Shown here: positions 44,769 to 55,523 of the stretch, piece after piece | Numbering within the stretch: the first letter of the stretch is position 1 | How the letters are laid out: each line of letters begins with the position of its first letter | Made by a program: the position numbers and the translations under genes | The notes under the pieces: generated by a model | What the model saw: only the letters and a program-made list of their open reading frames with translations | Database searches by the model: none | What the model was told of the DNA's origin: nothing | DNA from: Panorpa germanica | Taxonomy: Eukaryota; Arthropoda; Insecta; Mecoptera; Panorpidae | DNA: 64,000 bases | Assembly: GCA_963678705.1 (NCBI GenBank) | Contig: OY783205.1 | Coordinates: 5,208,001 to 5,272,000, forward strand | Reading direction: 5' to 3'

Positions 44769-45313
44769 TCTACTATATAAAAATAAGTCGGGTTTTCCTT
44801 CCTGACGTTATAACTCCAGAACGCACGAACCGATTTCCACGGTTTTGCATTCGTTGGAAAGGTCTCGGGCTCCGTGAGGTTTATAGCAAAAATTCAGGAA
44901 TTCAGGAAAAATTTCAACAGAAAAGCGGGAAAATCTTTTTTCACATACAGCGCCTACTCTGATACATAGCATATATACAAACCAATATTTTAAGTAGACC
45001 GGTGTTTTAAGTAGTAGGCGCCGGTGCGTGATACATTGTTTGACAGCTACTCATTATTCTCTGCTCAGTTAATTAATTTCATGTGACAAACCGGTATTGT
45101 GTTCATTGTGAAATTGTGAAAAAAAAATTAAAAAAGTGAGTTATTCGTTACCTAACATTTCAATTGGAAACCATCAAATCAATCACGTGTATTGTGCAAA
45201 TTTTTATTCAATTTCAACAGCAGGCATTTGTCTTTAAGGTGGTAAGTTGAACTGTGTAAATTATGTGGATCGTGTATTTAAGGTTACATTCACCACTCTG
45301 TCCATAGTCCAAA

Positions 45314-46590
45314 ATGCCTAGAGGACGACGTGCGAACATCGGCCGCCGCGCAAGACATGCAAGCCAGCAACAACTGTATTCACAGAATTTAAGCGAAGAA
45401 AGACAAAATATAATAACAGAAAATGCCCGATTGAGACAACGCGTGAGCACACGAAGATCATTGGCATCATACAATCGCTTGGCATTCCAATATGATCCCA
45501 CTGCGAACTACAGTGATGATGAAAATTTAGATATTGGACGAACGACGACTATATGCCGATATTGCAATGCGTTAAAGTTCAAAAGAGAAACGGCTGGATT
45601 GTGCTGCGCAAGTGGAAAAGTCAAACTGGATCCATTACTTACACCACCACAGCCACTGAAACCATTGTTCGATGGAAGTGATCCCGATTCCAGCCATTTT
45701 CTTCAACACATCCTTGAATACAATAACTGCTTTCGCATGACTTTCTTTGGAGCTAATATCATTCGAGAAGGCGGCTTCATGCCGACTTGCAAGGTAAATG
45801 ATACAACACAAATAACCAATCACTCACACCAACACAATGAATTGCAACACATAACAACTACATATACACCACATACTACACCATCACACGATCAAAAGTT
45901 ACACCGTATTCTTCAACAAATGATTGTTTGCAATTACAGATACAAGGACAAATATATCATTTGCATGGTTCAATGGTGCCAACACCAGATGAACCGCATC
46001 AATTTCTGCAAATATATTTCATTTAGTCGATGGTGGATCAACTGAATGTGCGGTGCAATATACAGGGAACACAACAGTTCAAGAGACGAATTATTGAACA
46101 GTTGCAAGCATTTTTTCACGCTAATAATGCTGTGGTTAATATGTTCAAAAGAGCATTGGAACGAATGCCATCGGATACGCACAAATTTGTCATAAGAGCG
46201 GATTGTACCCCAACAGGTGAACATGTGCGAAGATTCAATGCACCCACCGTTAATGATGTTGCTGCAATTATTGTTGGCGATCCAACTAAATCGCGAGACA
46301 TTGTCGTTTAGCGAAGAAGCAATATCATGCATCGTGTAAACGAGACACATCGTTTGTACGATGCGTTACAATATCCAATCATTTATTGGCAAGGGCAAGA
46401 CGGAAACGACATCACGTTGAAGATGGTCGATCCAATTACACAATTGATACTCCAACATGCAATATTTCCCGATCCAGTGCAATGGAAAAATTGTTGATGC
46501 AATGCAACCTCATTGTTTGGGATGAGTGCACAATGGCACATAAGAAATCACTTGAAGCACTTAACTTCACACTGAAGGATCTTCGGTGAA
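45314..46590 (+). pseudogene. Helitron B N-terminal region with intron, Rep deleted
   Basis: ATG 45314 (MPRGRRANIGRRARHASQQQ) begins a region matching that of Helitron A: Arg-rich helix, then CRYCNALKFKRETAGLCCAS and a stretch through NIIREGGFMPTCK. There the coding match stops at a GTAAAT donor (about 45795) and resumes at TTGCAATTACAG/ATACAAGG (45940) with IQGQIYHLHGSMVPTPDEPH, at the same codon position as in Helitron A. After a frameshift near 46020 it continues with RRIIEQLQAFFHANNAVVNM and ALERMPSDTHKFVIRAD, a TAG at 46309-46311, then ETHRLYDALQYPIIYWQGQDG. At about 46415 it jumps to helicase sequence; the Rep domain has been removed. Confidence 0.78.
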
Positions 46591-47561
46591 ATAACAACAT
46601 CTTTGGCGGCTTGATGATATTGTTGGCAGGCGATTTCAGGCAGACGTTGCCAGTAATTCTCCGTGGAACGCCTGCAGATGAATTGAATGCTTGCCTGAAG
46701 GCATCACCTTTATGGAATAACGTAAAAACATTATCGCTAACCACTAATATGAGAGTTCAACTTCAAAACGATCAAAGTGCTGTACAATTTTTCAAACAAT
46801 TGTTAGCTGTTGGAAATGGAAAAGTCCCAGTTGATGCGACATCTGGATTAATTACTCTTACCAACGACTTTTGCCGATTTGTAGACTCTCAATTAGCTCT
46901 TATTGAAAATGTTTTCCCAAACATTAGTGAGAATTATCAGAATTATGCTTGGTTAAGTCAACGAGCAATTCTTGCCGCAAAGAATAATGATGTACACGCA
47001 CTGAATTTCACCATTCAATCAAAAATTGCTGGCGATTTGGTGACATACAAATCCGTTGATTCCATAACAAATCCCGATTATGTAGTAAATTATCCAACGG
47101 AGTTTTTGAACTCTCTGGAGTTACCAGGATTTCCACCACATAACTTGCAACTCAAAGTTGGTACAGTTATTATGATAATGCGTAATTTGAATCCACCGCG
47201 ACTTTGCAACGGTACTCGACTTTCGATAAAAAGACTTATGCCGAATTTGATTGAGGCAACCATTATTAACGGAAAGTACGCAGGTGAAAATGTATGTATT
47301 CCTCGAATACCAATGATTTCGACTGATCTTCCGTTTGACTTCAAACGATTGCAATTTCCAGTTCGCCTTGCGTTCGCAATGACAATTAACAAGTCGCAAG
47401 GCCAATCGCTTAGTGTTTGCGGGATAAATTTAGAAAATCATTGTTTTTCACATGGGCAGTTATACGTTGCGTGTTCACGAGTTGGGAAACCATCCGCTTT
47501 GTTTGTGTTAACGTCAGACCAAAAAACAAAAAATGTGGTTTACCAAAGAGCACTTCAATGA
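46386..47561 (+). pseudogene. Helitron B helicase (PIF1-like) C-terminal part
   Basis: Begins within the helicase: DTPTCNISRSSAM, then Walker-B-like CNLIVWDECTMAHKKSLEAL, a stop at 46587-46589, then 46611-47561 open for 316 codons. Visible motifs: GDFRQTLPVI (motif III type), LTTNMRVQL, MIMRNLNPPRLCNGTRL, then FAMTINKSQGQSL and GQLYVACSRVG (motifs V and VI). The Walker A (GxxGxGKT) lies in the deleted part, so ATPase activity is not possible from this copy. In complete Helitrons this domain unwinds DNA for rolling-circle transposition. Confidence 0.85.
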
Positions 47562-47784
47562 AACGGATAATTTGCGGACACGTATAACGCTTCGATTCAG
47601 TATTTACTTTGGATTCACTTTCATTTACTTAGAGAAGTTCAACTAAATAACACTAATCGAAATGAATTCATTACTGTTGTGAAATGAAATAAAATTTTTC
47701 CTTTTCAAATATAAAACAAAAAAAAAAAATTTCTTCATCTTTTAATCACCAAACGAAATGTTACATAAAACGAAGCCATCTGAT

Positions 47785-47813
47785 GGCGAAACGGAGTTCG
47801 CCGGGTTTGCTAG
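47785..47813 (+). other. Helitron B 3' terminal hairpin and CTAG end
   Basis: GGCGAA-ACGGAG-TTCGCC forms a six-base-pair stem, followed 8 bases later by CTAG. This is the expected rolling-circle termination structure. Confidence 0.9.
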
Positions 47814-48046
47814 TTTTATTATAGAAATACAATCCTCACCGTCTCTCCTTAAGTACCAGACGATAAATACCTCAACACAATCCTTTGACCGGATGGCGCC
47901 ACTTTTATTAAACTTAAGGGATCAGTTAGGAACCCTTAATAAATACCCTATTTAAAATCAATTTATTACTACACTTAAACATTTTTAAAAACTGCCATAT
48001 TAAAGTCCATTCATTTCATTCTCTAATGAACTATTCCATCATGCCA

Positions 48047-48700
48047 GCACTAAAAAAATTAAAAAGTAAGAGCGCTGCATTAAAGGAAGACTTATTGCCA
48101 CATGGTACGTATTGTGAAACCTCTGACATACATAAACGCAATAACTACGATCTTTGTGTGATTAAGATAAAAAAGGCCTATCTTGTTCCGCTCTTAGAGC
48201 AATTTAAGCACATGAAAATAAACAGTTCTTTTACTGAAAGTGACAAAAAACAAAGTAGGGTTATAGGTTTTCAAGAAAATTACTTCAAAATAGTAGCCAA
48301 ATATGATAAACTAATTGCACTTGAATAATAATCCTCATCCTTTAAGTTCAATAGTCAATCAGATGTTTTCTTGCCAAATATAGAGATATTATCCCCCCAC
48401 GGGAATATAGGCCAATGGGAGTCCTTTAAAGAAACCGTCACGAGTTTGGTACTAACACCAACAAAGAAATTAAACATACCATTTAATAAGGGAGATGTAT
48501 AAGTTCTGGGTCTAAGCGCTACAAGAACTCAAATAACTAATTCAATAACAACAGATATAATATCTACACAAAACCCCTTTCACAGCAAAATTTGAATGCC
48601 CTGTTTTGAAAAAAGTCACAGGTAATATTTCTGTCTCTGGTCAAGAAAATATCAACTTAGTCGATCCACTGTTTAACAAGTCAGAAGGGATACATTCCTT
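48047..48700 (+). pseudogene. BEL/Pao gag relic (different family)
   Basis: 48026-48328 encodes MPALKKLKSKSAALKEDLLP and later FQENYFKIVAKYDKLIAL, resembling the N-terminal coil of BEL/Pao gag. After a stop, another frame gives PNIEILSPHGNIGQWESFKE, matching the start of the DUF1759 core (LPxIELPxFxGxxxxWxxFxE). Unlike the copies at 20190 and 58427 this is old and riddled with stops. No LTRs were recognised. Confidence 0.6.
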
Positions 48701-50044
48701 ACATTCTTTGCAAACCTGTCACTCACAATAGAACTACCTAGCACAAACATTTTTTCCAATACCTATAAACGACACTGTTGTATCAGGTATATTAAAGTGA
48801 ATATTAAATTGTTTAAATGTTTTGTTTCTGTACACGGTCCAAACTGATTTCCAACCAGTTAAGGAATACGAGATCACCAACGCGTCGATCATATCAGTAA
48901 AAAAGTACATTTCACCGGTTTCGCATATTAGTTAAAATAATTTTTATATATTTGTGAAAATATTATGCAATAATATTTTGTTTCAATTTAAGGTTGATTG
49001 TTATTATTAAATCTATGAAAAGGACAACCCTCTCATTTTGTATGCTTGTTGCTGTACTATTTGCATCATACGTATCAAAGTTGCCTTTTTTCCCTATACA
49101 GGCTTGCCGTTTTATTATACATGTACATATATGTTGATGCTCGGCTCATGTTGGCTGTGGTACTGTGACGGGTGAAACGACACAGGGTGTTTAACCGAAT
49201 CGACCTTGAAATTTTTATTAAATATTACGCTGAGGAACAAATATCTAACTGTAGTAAACTCGATACACTCTGGTCAAAAAATTAAAGAAGCTTATATTAA
49301 CGCCTAATATATTTATACATTTTCATTTAAAGGTTAATATTAGTTATACATGAGTGTACTAAATGTGTTGCACTTTTAACGTACATACTAGTGTGACATA
49401 AACATGCGACACTAATAAAACCCTTGCTTATACTATTTTAAAAAGTTTTAGGTAGTATTATTAGGAAACAAGAATGTTGCAATCCTAAGTCGGAACTTCT
49501 AAAGAAATTACGGTTTTAAATGTAATCTCGAACAAAATGGTCAAGTACCTACTCTGCAAAATAATCTCATTGTGCATTGACGTTCTTTTTATTTGTGTTT
49601 AGTAAATAAATAAAAATAGTTCAAAATGGTGTTGAAATCGACAAATGAAATAGATCTGAACAATAAACCCTGGTCAAACCCTGTTTGACAAACGGACAAA
49701 CAAAGTTGATTTAATTGTTACATCTTAAACAGCAGATTGTTGTAGCAAGCAGCATGTGTAGGCTAAGATTGAATGGTTTGTTCTTGAATCCATTTATTAA
49801 CGTAGTCATTATCCTAAACAGTTTACATTTTACGAGTACAAATGGTGTTATATTTTAAGAATTATAATATAATAAGACAATTAATTTCACGTCCAGATAA
49901 CTATTGCTGTAATGACCATTACAATTACAATGAAAGGGCCACCCCGCCCCGGCAAATTTTAAAATGTAGTACATAAGCTAACTGTTCTGTTAAAATTTTT
50001 CTAGCGACAAATATAATTTTAAATTCACATTTACATTTTTATAG
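48701..50044. other. No gene seen; probable intron or upstream region of the LRR gene
   Basis: AT-rich with no coding signature. The segment ends with TTTTATAG at 50037-50044, an acceptor for the first coding exon. Confidence 0.35.
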
Positions 50045-50075
50045 GTGTAATCAAGATCTCCTTAACGCAATCGTC

Positions 50076-50756
50076 ATGGAAACGTCCATGGAAACTTTAG
50101 ATACTTATAGTGTGTTGCTGATACTGTCACATCTACAGTACAACGGCGTACTTAATTTTAATACAGTGTTTCGTGGACAATTCGAAACTGTGGATAAACA
50201 TTGGCAGAGTCTTCGAGTGCTCGATGTTGACGAATTTCTAGATAACCAAATCTCTACAATTGATTTATCATTGATTAAGAATTTACGGACTCTGAAGTTA
50301 ACTAGAAGGCGATATTTGGAGTTTGAAGTGGAGTTTGATGAACTTCCTATTTCCATCAGCACACATTGTCATCAAATAGAAGTTTTGAATATACCCGGGA
50401 TACCATTAATAAATGAAGATGTGGTAGCATTAGGCAGTCTGACCACGTTGAAGTCACTTTCAATTACCTGCGGAGACGTTGATGATAATGTGTTGGAACA
50501 GTTATTTCAAAGCAATCCCGGGCTTCAGGAAGTGACCATTCACGATTTTAATGACACACCTGTTAATGGAATGTGTTTTGAGAAATTAGGAAGCTCACTT
50601 AAGTCACTAAGATTGATTGATTTCGGAGAACTAAATCTTAACATACTTTTAAGGAGCATGGAAAATTGGCAGTTGGAATTACTGTATTTAGATACCGGAT
50701 CAGAACTAAAACCAGATCAGATGCGCATGTTAAGTAGATATACCAGTTTCAAATAG
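50076..50756 (+). CDS. LRR gene, first coding part
   Basis: 226 codons to TAG at 50754-50756. F-box-like start and about six LRRs. See the gene entry for the frame break. Confidence 0.7.
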   Translation: METSMETLDTYSVLLILSHLQYNGVLNFNTVFRGQFETVDKHWQSLRVLDVDEFLDNQISTIDLSLIKNLRTLKLTRRRYLEFEVEFDELPISISTHCHQIEVLNIPGIPLINEDVVALGSLTTLKSLSITCGDVDDNVLEQLFQSNPGLQEVTIHDFNDTPVNGMCFEKLGSSLKSLRLIDFGELNLNILLRSMENWQLELLYLDTGSELKPDQMRMLSRYTSFK

Positions 50757-51442
50757 TGCGTATTGCATTGACAGATGACTCAATGTTACCAATATTATTA
50801 CAAAATAATCCTCAACTTGTCGAGTTACATGTTGAATTTGAGAACGGTGAATGGAGTCACTTCTTTAGATATTTGCCTCTAAAATTAAAAAAACTTAGTG
50901 TCAAAGGAAATTTTTTATTTTATACTAATATCTTATTTGAGCGTTTGAAAATCTTGGATCTGGATTCGTTGGAGATAGGTAACAATGTAGTCCTTTTACA
51001 CGAACACCACACCTCACCACTTGAATACAACTTGGGTAGAAGTTTAGTGGAACTATTACCTAACTTACGGACACTTACGCTTCCTGTGTTTCAATCGATG
51101 TCATTCCAGTCACTCAGAGAATTAACAAAACTAACGATTTTTCGATTGCATGTACCGGTTATAGAAATTGACAACATATTAAAAGTGATTTCCGAAAATT
51201 GTCTAAATTTAAAAGATATTAGTTTATACGAACCGATAAATCTTTCAAATGAAGGAGTAGAGCATCTTATTAAATTACCAAAATTAAAGAAATTTAGCAT
51301 ATCTGAGGCAGAAAACTTATTTAACGCGGACTGTCTGACCATTTTAAGTGGATGCAAAACTTTGGAAACTGTTAGAATAATGTATTGTACCGGTATTGAT
51401 CAAAGCTTTTCATTACCGCTGCTGGTGAATGACACACTAAAA
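50757..51442 (+). CDS. LRR gene, second coding part up to donor
   Basis: Continues the LRR array in the next frame (VRIALTDDSMLPILLQNNPQ ...) through NDTLK, ending at donor 51443 (GTAAGT). 229 codons counted from the GTG at 50756. Phase 0 to the next exon. Confidence 0.7.
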
Positions 51443-51775
51443 GTAAGTATCAACAATGACTAATTTCTTTTGTCAACAATTTAAAATTTAATTGGGTAGA
51501 TTCCTATTATTTAATTTAAATATGTTAAAGCTTTAATGAATGTTTCAATTGAAAACGGTTTTTACGCTACAGACCATCGTCTGCTAGTTTAAATATTATC
51601 AGTGCGACGTAAGCGCATTTGATAGAAACCTTTTTATTTATATTAGTTTAACTTATATACAACTAAAACAGAAATGTGAATCAAAAGATTTGAACGATGC
51701 AGTTTTCTTTTATAAATTTCTATATAATAAAATAGGATTCTACCAAATAATCTGTTCTGATTTGTTTGTTCACAG

Positions 51776-51979
51776 TTTATTGAATTCATGAACGTTGGAA
51801 CTGAATACTCCAATGACGATTTTACTCAGATTGTTGAAAGAATAGTGGATAAAATCAATCAACAGACTGACCGGAAGCAGATTTTAACAGTGACTTTGCC
51901 ATTTTATTTTCAGCTACTAAATGGGGTATGTACAAATTTAGCAGATATTTTAAACGATTTGCAATTATTTAAATATTGA
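51776..51979 (+). CDS. LRR gene, last recognised exon
   Basis: Acceptor TTGTTCACAG, then FIEFMNVGTEYSNDDFTQIV ... LPFYFQLLNG, ending at TGA 51977-51979. A donor-like GGG/GTATGT at 51926 leaves open a further exon, but none was recognised. Confidence 0.6.
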   Translation, partial: FIEFMNVGTEYSNDDFTQIVERIVDKINQQTDRKQILTVTLPFYFQLLNGVCTNLADILNDLQLFKY

Positions 51980-52840
51980 ACTACATATACATGGTTCTTA
52001 ATCCAATTGATCGGGAATTCTTGTTAATGAAATCTGGCAAGCTGTAAGCAGCGTCAGTGTTAGTCGATATAAATTCAGAGCACCCATGACAACGAAATGG
52101 CAACATATTGCTGGTAGCATAAACGAGGCACTTTTAAATATTAAAAATATACGACTGCATTTATTGTATGGTTATCGAGATAGAAACCGTAAAATTTAAA
52201 TAATACATTATCTGCTAGTTCAACAGTTACAGTTACAACATAAAAAAGTTTACCTGTTACATAACATTGTTTGGGTAATAAAATGTCTGGTTCAAAAGAC
52301 GTCTTGTGATATTTCCGCTTTTTTTTTGTTATGCTTTATAATAGTTTAAAGCAATAAAGGTGAATTAATTAGACCCTGGTTGGAAAGACAAAATACGTTG
52401 ATTGTAGATTTTGAATCGAAGGGTAAGCAACCTTCGCACTGGAAGTGTACTAGTGGAAGAGGTAAGTGTTGATGAAGAAAGAAGTAGGAACATGATCGGA
52501 AAAAACATGACATATGAGCAGTTATTTGTGAAATTTAAAAGTGAGGACAGCCAATTAGCAATAGAAACGGAATGCAGAAAGGAAAGTAAGGCTAGATTGA
52601 AGTCATATAATGATGGAAGTAGAAGAAGTAGAGGTGAAAAGTATAATATATGTTGTGAACGAGGTTAGAAACAAACATATAAGAAAATGTTTAAGACGAT
52701 CCTGCAAAGACGATGAAAATTAATGGTATTGTAATTTACAGAGCGAAAAAAAACGTGGCTTTAAAAGAAGTTCATCAAATTATAATAACATAAATTAAAA
52801 AATGTAAGGTTACGTAATATAAGATATATATATATTTTTT
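51980..52840. other. No recognisable gene
   Basis: Holds an 85-codon ORF (52411-52668, Glu/Arg/Ser-rich) with no family signature; it may be a LINE ORF1 scrap but I cannot support that. Confidence 0.3.
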
Positions 52841-53190
52841 TATTTTTTTTTATTTTACAACATACATAACAATACATACATTTACAATCTGTCTTCAAAG
52901 GACATTAATCAAATTTTTAGAATATATATAAATATGACATGCGAGCTTGCCATCCATCGATGACTCACCCTTTGACTTAACCTATTACATTAATATTTAG
53001 TGCATATGGAACCTATTCTACACCATATTTGGTAGGTCCATTGGGTTTTTACGTTTCAGTCGTCTAATCGGCTTATGCTGGAAAAGTTGTACAGCTGTTT
53101 CATTTGGATGAACTTCTAATCTTTGAACGTACTTCTTGCTGATATCCTTAATTTCACTTCTTATGTATGGAACCCCAAGATCTTGATGTA
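52841..53190 (-). mobile_element. Jockey-type LINE 3' end
   Basis: Minus strand: ISKKYVQRLEVHPNETAVQL, then PIRRLKRKNPMDL and a stop, as at the C-terminus of jockey-type ORF2. It is followed by a short 3' UTR with AAGACAGATTGTAAA and a poly-A tract (T-run at 52841-52857 on +). 5'-truncated upstream of about 53190. Related to the split copy at 6695-7700. Confidence 0.72.
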
Positions 53191-53939
53191 TAAGATAAAT
53201 TTGACATAAATTAATAAAGATTTTTGTGTAAGATTATATATTGATAAATTAGTTATTGGTAAATGACATGAATATATGACATAAATATATCTTTTGTATT
53301 TTGTGTAACGGTAATATGCTGAATGCTAACTTACCATATGCGTAATTTCGATAAATAACAAAACGTAACATTAGGTAAAAAACAATACTTTAAATAATAA
53401 GTTGAAACAAGAGTATTTCAAGAGTTTTGTCCAACCACTTTTACCGATTTCGATTTTACAGCTTTTTGTCATTTTTATAATAATCTAACAAATTTTATTT
53501 TTCAGATTATTCGAATGCCACGGTTACCTCGTTAACTGCAGTTGAGAGATTTCATAAACAACGATGGTTATTTAAATGAAACATATTCTATTGGAAGCAT
53601 TTTTTAATTCTTTAAACACAGCACGCAAATATTACATGCAATAATTTGAAGAAGCTTGCGTTTGTTCATGGTAAAAGTTAAATATTATTAATGTGCAATA
53701 ACAGCTGTTTATCATTTCTTCTTATAATAAAATAAAATGTATAAATAATTATATTATTGGTTTTTAATCATTAGTTAATAAGAAAAGTTACATTTTCTGA
53801 TATTCAGTATTATAAAGATATATACCAAATAGCTGAATATTTTCGAAAAAAAATTAAACGTTGTTTTTCAAAAAATTTGAAAATTAAGCGTTAGATTTGA
53901 TTTTCTTAGAGATTTCTTAGAAGTCTGCCGAAAATTCGA
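53191..53939. other. No recognisable gene
   Basis: AT-rich; nothing supported. Confidence 0.3.
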
Positions 53940-54270
53940 TGGACACCGGGGTTACGGGACTTGTAAAACTGCTGCATATCATAAACGCTTCTCTTCGATT
54001 GAAATATGTCTTTACGAATTGGAAAGTGACTGAAGTAATCAGGATACTGAAACCGAGCGAGGATCCAAATGTCCTTACCGTCCTATATCACTGTTGCCAA
54101 TAATATCTAAGATCTTTAAGAAACTATTGCTAAAGCGCCTGAAGCCTATAATAAAAGAGAGAGACTTAATCTCAAACTACTAATTTGGCTTTAGGGACAA
54201 TCACTCAACTATCGACCAGATGCACAGAATAGTTGACATAATTGAAAAAAACCGAATCAAAATTTTAGAT
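53940..54270 (+). pseudogene. Jockey-type reverse transcriptase fragment
   Basis: Across two or three frames: LLHIINASLRLKYVFTNWKV, then VIRILKPSEDPN, then ISLLPIISKIFKKLLLKRLK, then FGFRDNHSTIDQMHRIVDII. This is the fingers region of jockey-type RT (family pattern ...W..AEVI.I.KPG.DP...YRPISLLP..SK..EK.....L......I...QFGFR..HST..Q). The catalytic FADD lies beyond the truncated end. Dead copy. Confidence 0.75.
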
Positions 54271-54485
54271 CTATCGTGACCCTAAAAGAGATCTATACTT
54301 CTCTTTTCATACTAAATAAAGTAGTTAGATGAAGACGATGACGAAGAAGATAACAAGAATGACACAACAATGAATTAGTTTAATCAAAATATATAAAATA
54401 TCTTTGCATATTAATTTTATAATTAATTTATTATTAAAGTTTTAAACTGAAAATATAAATTAATTTTTATATATATTAAATATAT
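54271..54485. other. AT-rich spacer
   Basis: No feature seen other than low-complexity AT sequence next to the LTR. Confidence 0.3.
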
Positions 54486-54962
54486 TGTTACGAATTTGCG
54501 GGCGTCTGAAGATACAAAAATTATAATTATGAAATATTAACCGGAATTAGCATGAAGGGTTGCACTTCCCAGTATTAATATCTCGGCGACATGATATAAA
54601 CTAACGGATGTTTACGCTGCATAACTTGTTACGCGCAGTTCTGGAATAAAACACAATAAAGAGTGCATAAACAAATAGATACCGCGTAGATTTGTTATTG
54701 TTTATTTGTGATCTTTCCAGAACCAAATACTACGCGTGTTAAGTGGAACGTCATAGAAATAGTCAGAAGATCAAACAGCATACTACATAATTGCATATAG
54801 AATTACTCTCGAAAGTCAAAGATGTCAAGAGAAGCGATATGCTTCTTCGTCACGCCAGGGTATAAAAGAATCAGTCAGTCCGTAAGTAAGAAGCAGTAAC
54901 ACAAGTCAGTCCGCGAAAGTCAGTCTGTAATAGCCGTCTCCGCGCACAGTAAAATTGTAACA
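54486..54962 (+). mobile_element. Solo LTR of a Gypsy-type retrotransposon
   Basis: Begins TGTTACGAATTTG and ends AAAATTGTAACA, 477 bp, with TG/CA ends and the inverted TGTTAC/GTAACA termini common in insect Gypsy-type LTRs. Inside are a TATA-like GGGTATAAAAG (about 54857) and, downstream, TCAGTCAGTCCG, an initiator-like word. Flanks are ATAT and ATAC, a 4-bp duplication with one mismatch. No internal region or second LTR is present, so it is a product of LTR-LTR recombination. Confidence 0.75.
54855..54885 (+). promoter_or_regulatory. LTR core promoter
   Basis: GGGTATAAAAGAATCAGTCAG combines a TATA box and, near the right spacing (about 20 bases), an initiator-like TCAGTC. This would be the U3/R boundary of the solo LTR. 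Confidence 0.55.
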
Positions 54963-54984
54963 ATACTCGTATATATATATATAT

Positions 54985-55504
54985 ACAGGGTGTCCCAATA
55001 TTCAACGATAAGCGGGCACCAGAGGGTGGTTCTGCTTATGACTACACAAGAAAAAAAGAAAAAAAAAACATTTATCTCATTTTATTTAGGAATTAGAAAA
55101 AAAAATAAAATATTTTCGAAAATTGAAACAGCTTAAGATGTTTTTAACTACCATGACCACAATTTTTCAAATATTTCTGATTTTTTTTTTGTATCGGCAA
55201 CCTAAATAGCACTGCTACCCATCACAATCATTAAAACTCCCAGAATGCTAGTAGTTTTTACACAAAGTTTATTCGAAATTATTTTTTTGCCTAAAATGTT
55301 TAAAGATTTTTACTTTCAGTCAACTTTAACTCATCGTGGTCTAAAAAAAGTATGAACACTACTATGGCAAGTTTTTTGAAAAATTGGCGCAACTCTTTAG
55401 GATTCCAAAATAGTATAATACTCCAGGAAAACTAGCAATAAACAAAAATTAAGCATACTATTTCTAAACAAGAACCATATTTCATAAATTTTAGGACACC
55501 CTGT
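54985..55504 (+). mobile_element. TIR element T5, copy 1
   Basis: Ends ACAGGGTGTCCCA and TAGGACACCCTGT, flanked by (TA)n. Interior is unique non-coding sequence containing CAACGATAAGCGGGCACCAG. 520 bp. TA flanks suggest a Tc1/mariner-type target, but the AT runs make the duplication uncertain. Confidence 0.72.
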
Positions 55505-55523
55505 ATATATAATATCAGTATAT

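Larger units (their letters stand above)
44769..47813 (+). mobile_element. Helitron B: helicase half only, complete ends
   Basis: Starts TCTACTATATAAAAATAAGT (after A) and ends GGCGAAACGGAGTTCGCCGG ... TTTGCTAG (before T). The 3' hairpin is a perfect GGCGAA/TTCGCC stem with loop ACGGAG. The 5' region (CCAGAACGCACGAACCGATT) is typical of insect Helitrons. The gene keeps the N-terminal zinc-finger-like region and the C-terminal PIF1-type helicase part but lacks the Rep domain, the reciprocal of Helitron A. Length 3.05 kb. Confidence 0.9.
50045..51979 (+). pseudogene. F-box-like leucine-rich-repeat protein gene with a one-base frameshift
   Basis: The acceptor at 50044/50045 precedes ATG 50076 (METSMETLDTYSVLLILSHL). 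Residues ~5-50 look like a degenerate F-box (VLLILSHL...VFRGQFETVDKHW). Then irregular LRRs follow: IKNLRTLKLTR, CHQIEVLNIPGI, LTTLKSLSITCGD, NPGLQEVTIHDF, and after the break NPQLVELHVEF, LPNLRTLTLPVF, CLNLKDISLYEP, LPKLKKFSISEA and CKTLETVRIMYC. F-box/LRR proteins are substrate adaptors of SCF ubiquitin ligases; that role is inference here. At TTCAAATAGTGCG (50748-50760) the first frame stops while the repeat pattern continues one base out of phase, so one base seems lost. Exon junction 51442/51776 is phase 0 (CTAAAA/GTAAGT and CACAG/TTTATT). The last exon ends at TGA 51979 unless a GTATGT donor at 51926 is used. Confidence 0.72.

Noticed and set aside
45970-46350. 126-codon minus-strand ORF inside Helitron B
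   Set aside because: It is antisense to the recognised Helitron coding region and has no signature of its own.
47090-47405. Two minus-strand ORFs inside the helicase region
   Set aside because: They are antisense shadows of the helicase motifs.
50748-50760. Programmed frameshift in the LRR gene
   Set aside because: No slippery heptamer or downstream structure is apparent, and a lost base next to an A-run is simpler.
52411-52668. 85-codon Glu/Arg-rich ORF
   Set aside because: No family signature, no splice or neighbour support; could be a chance ORF or a LINE scrap.
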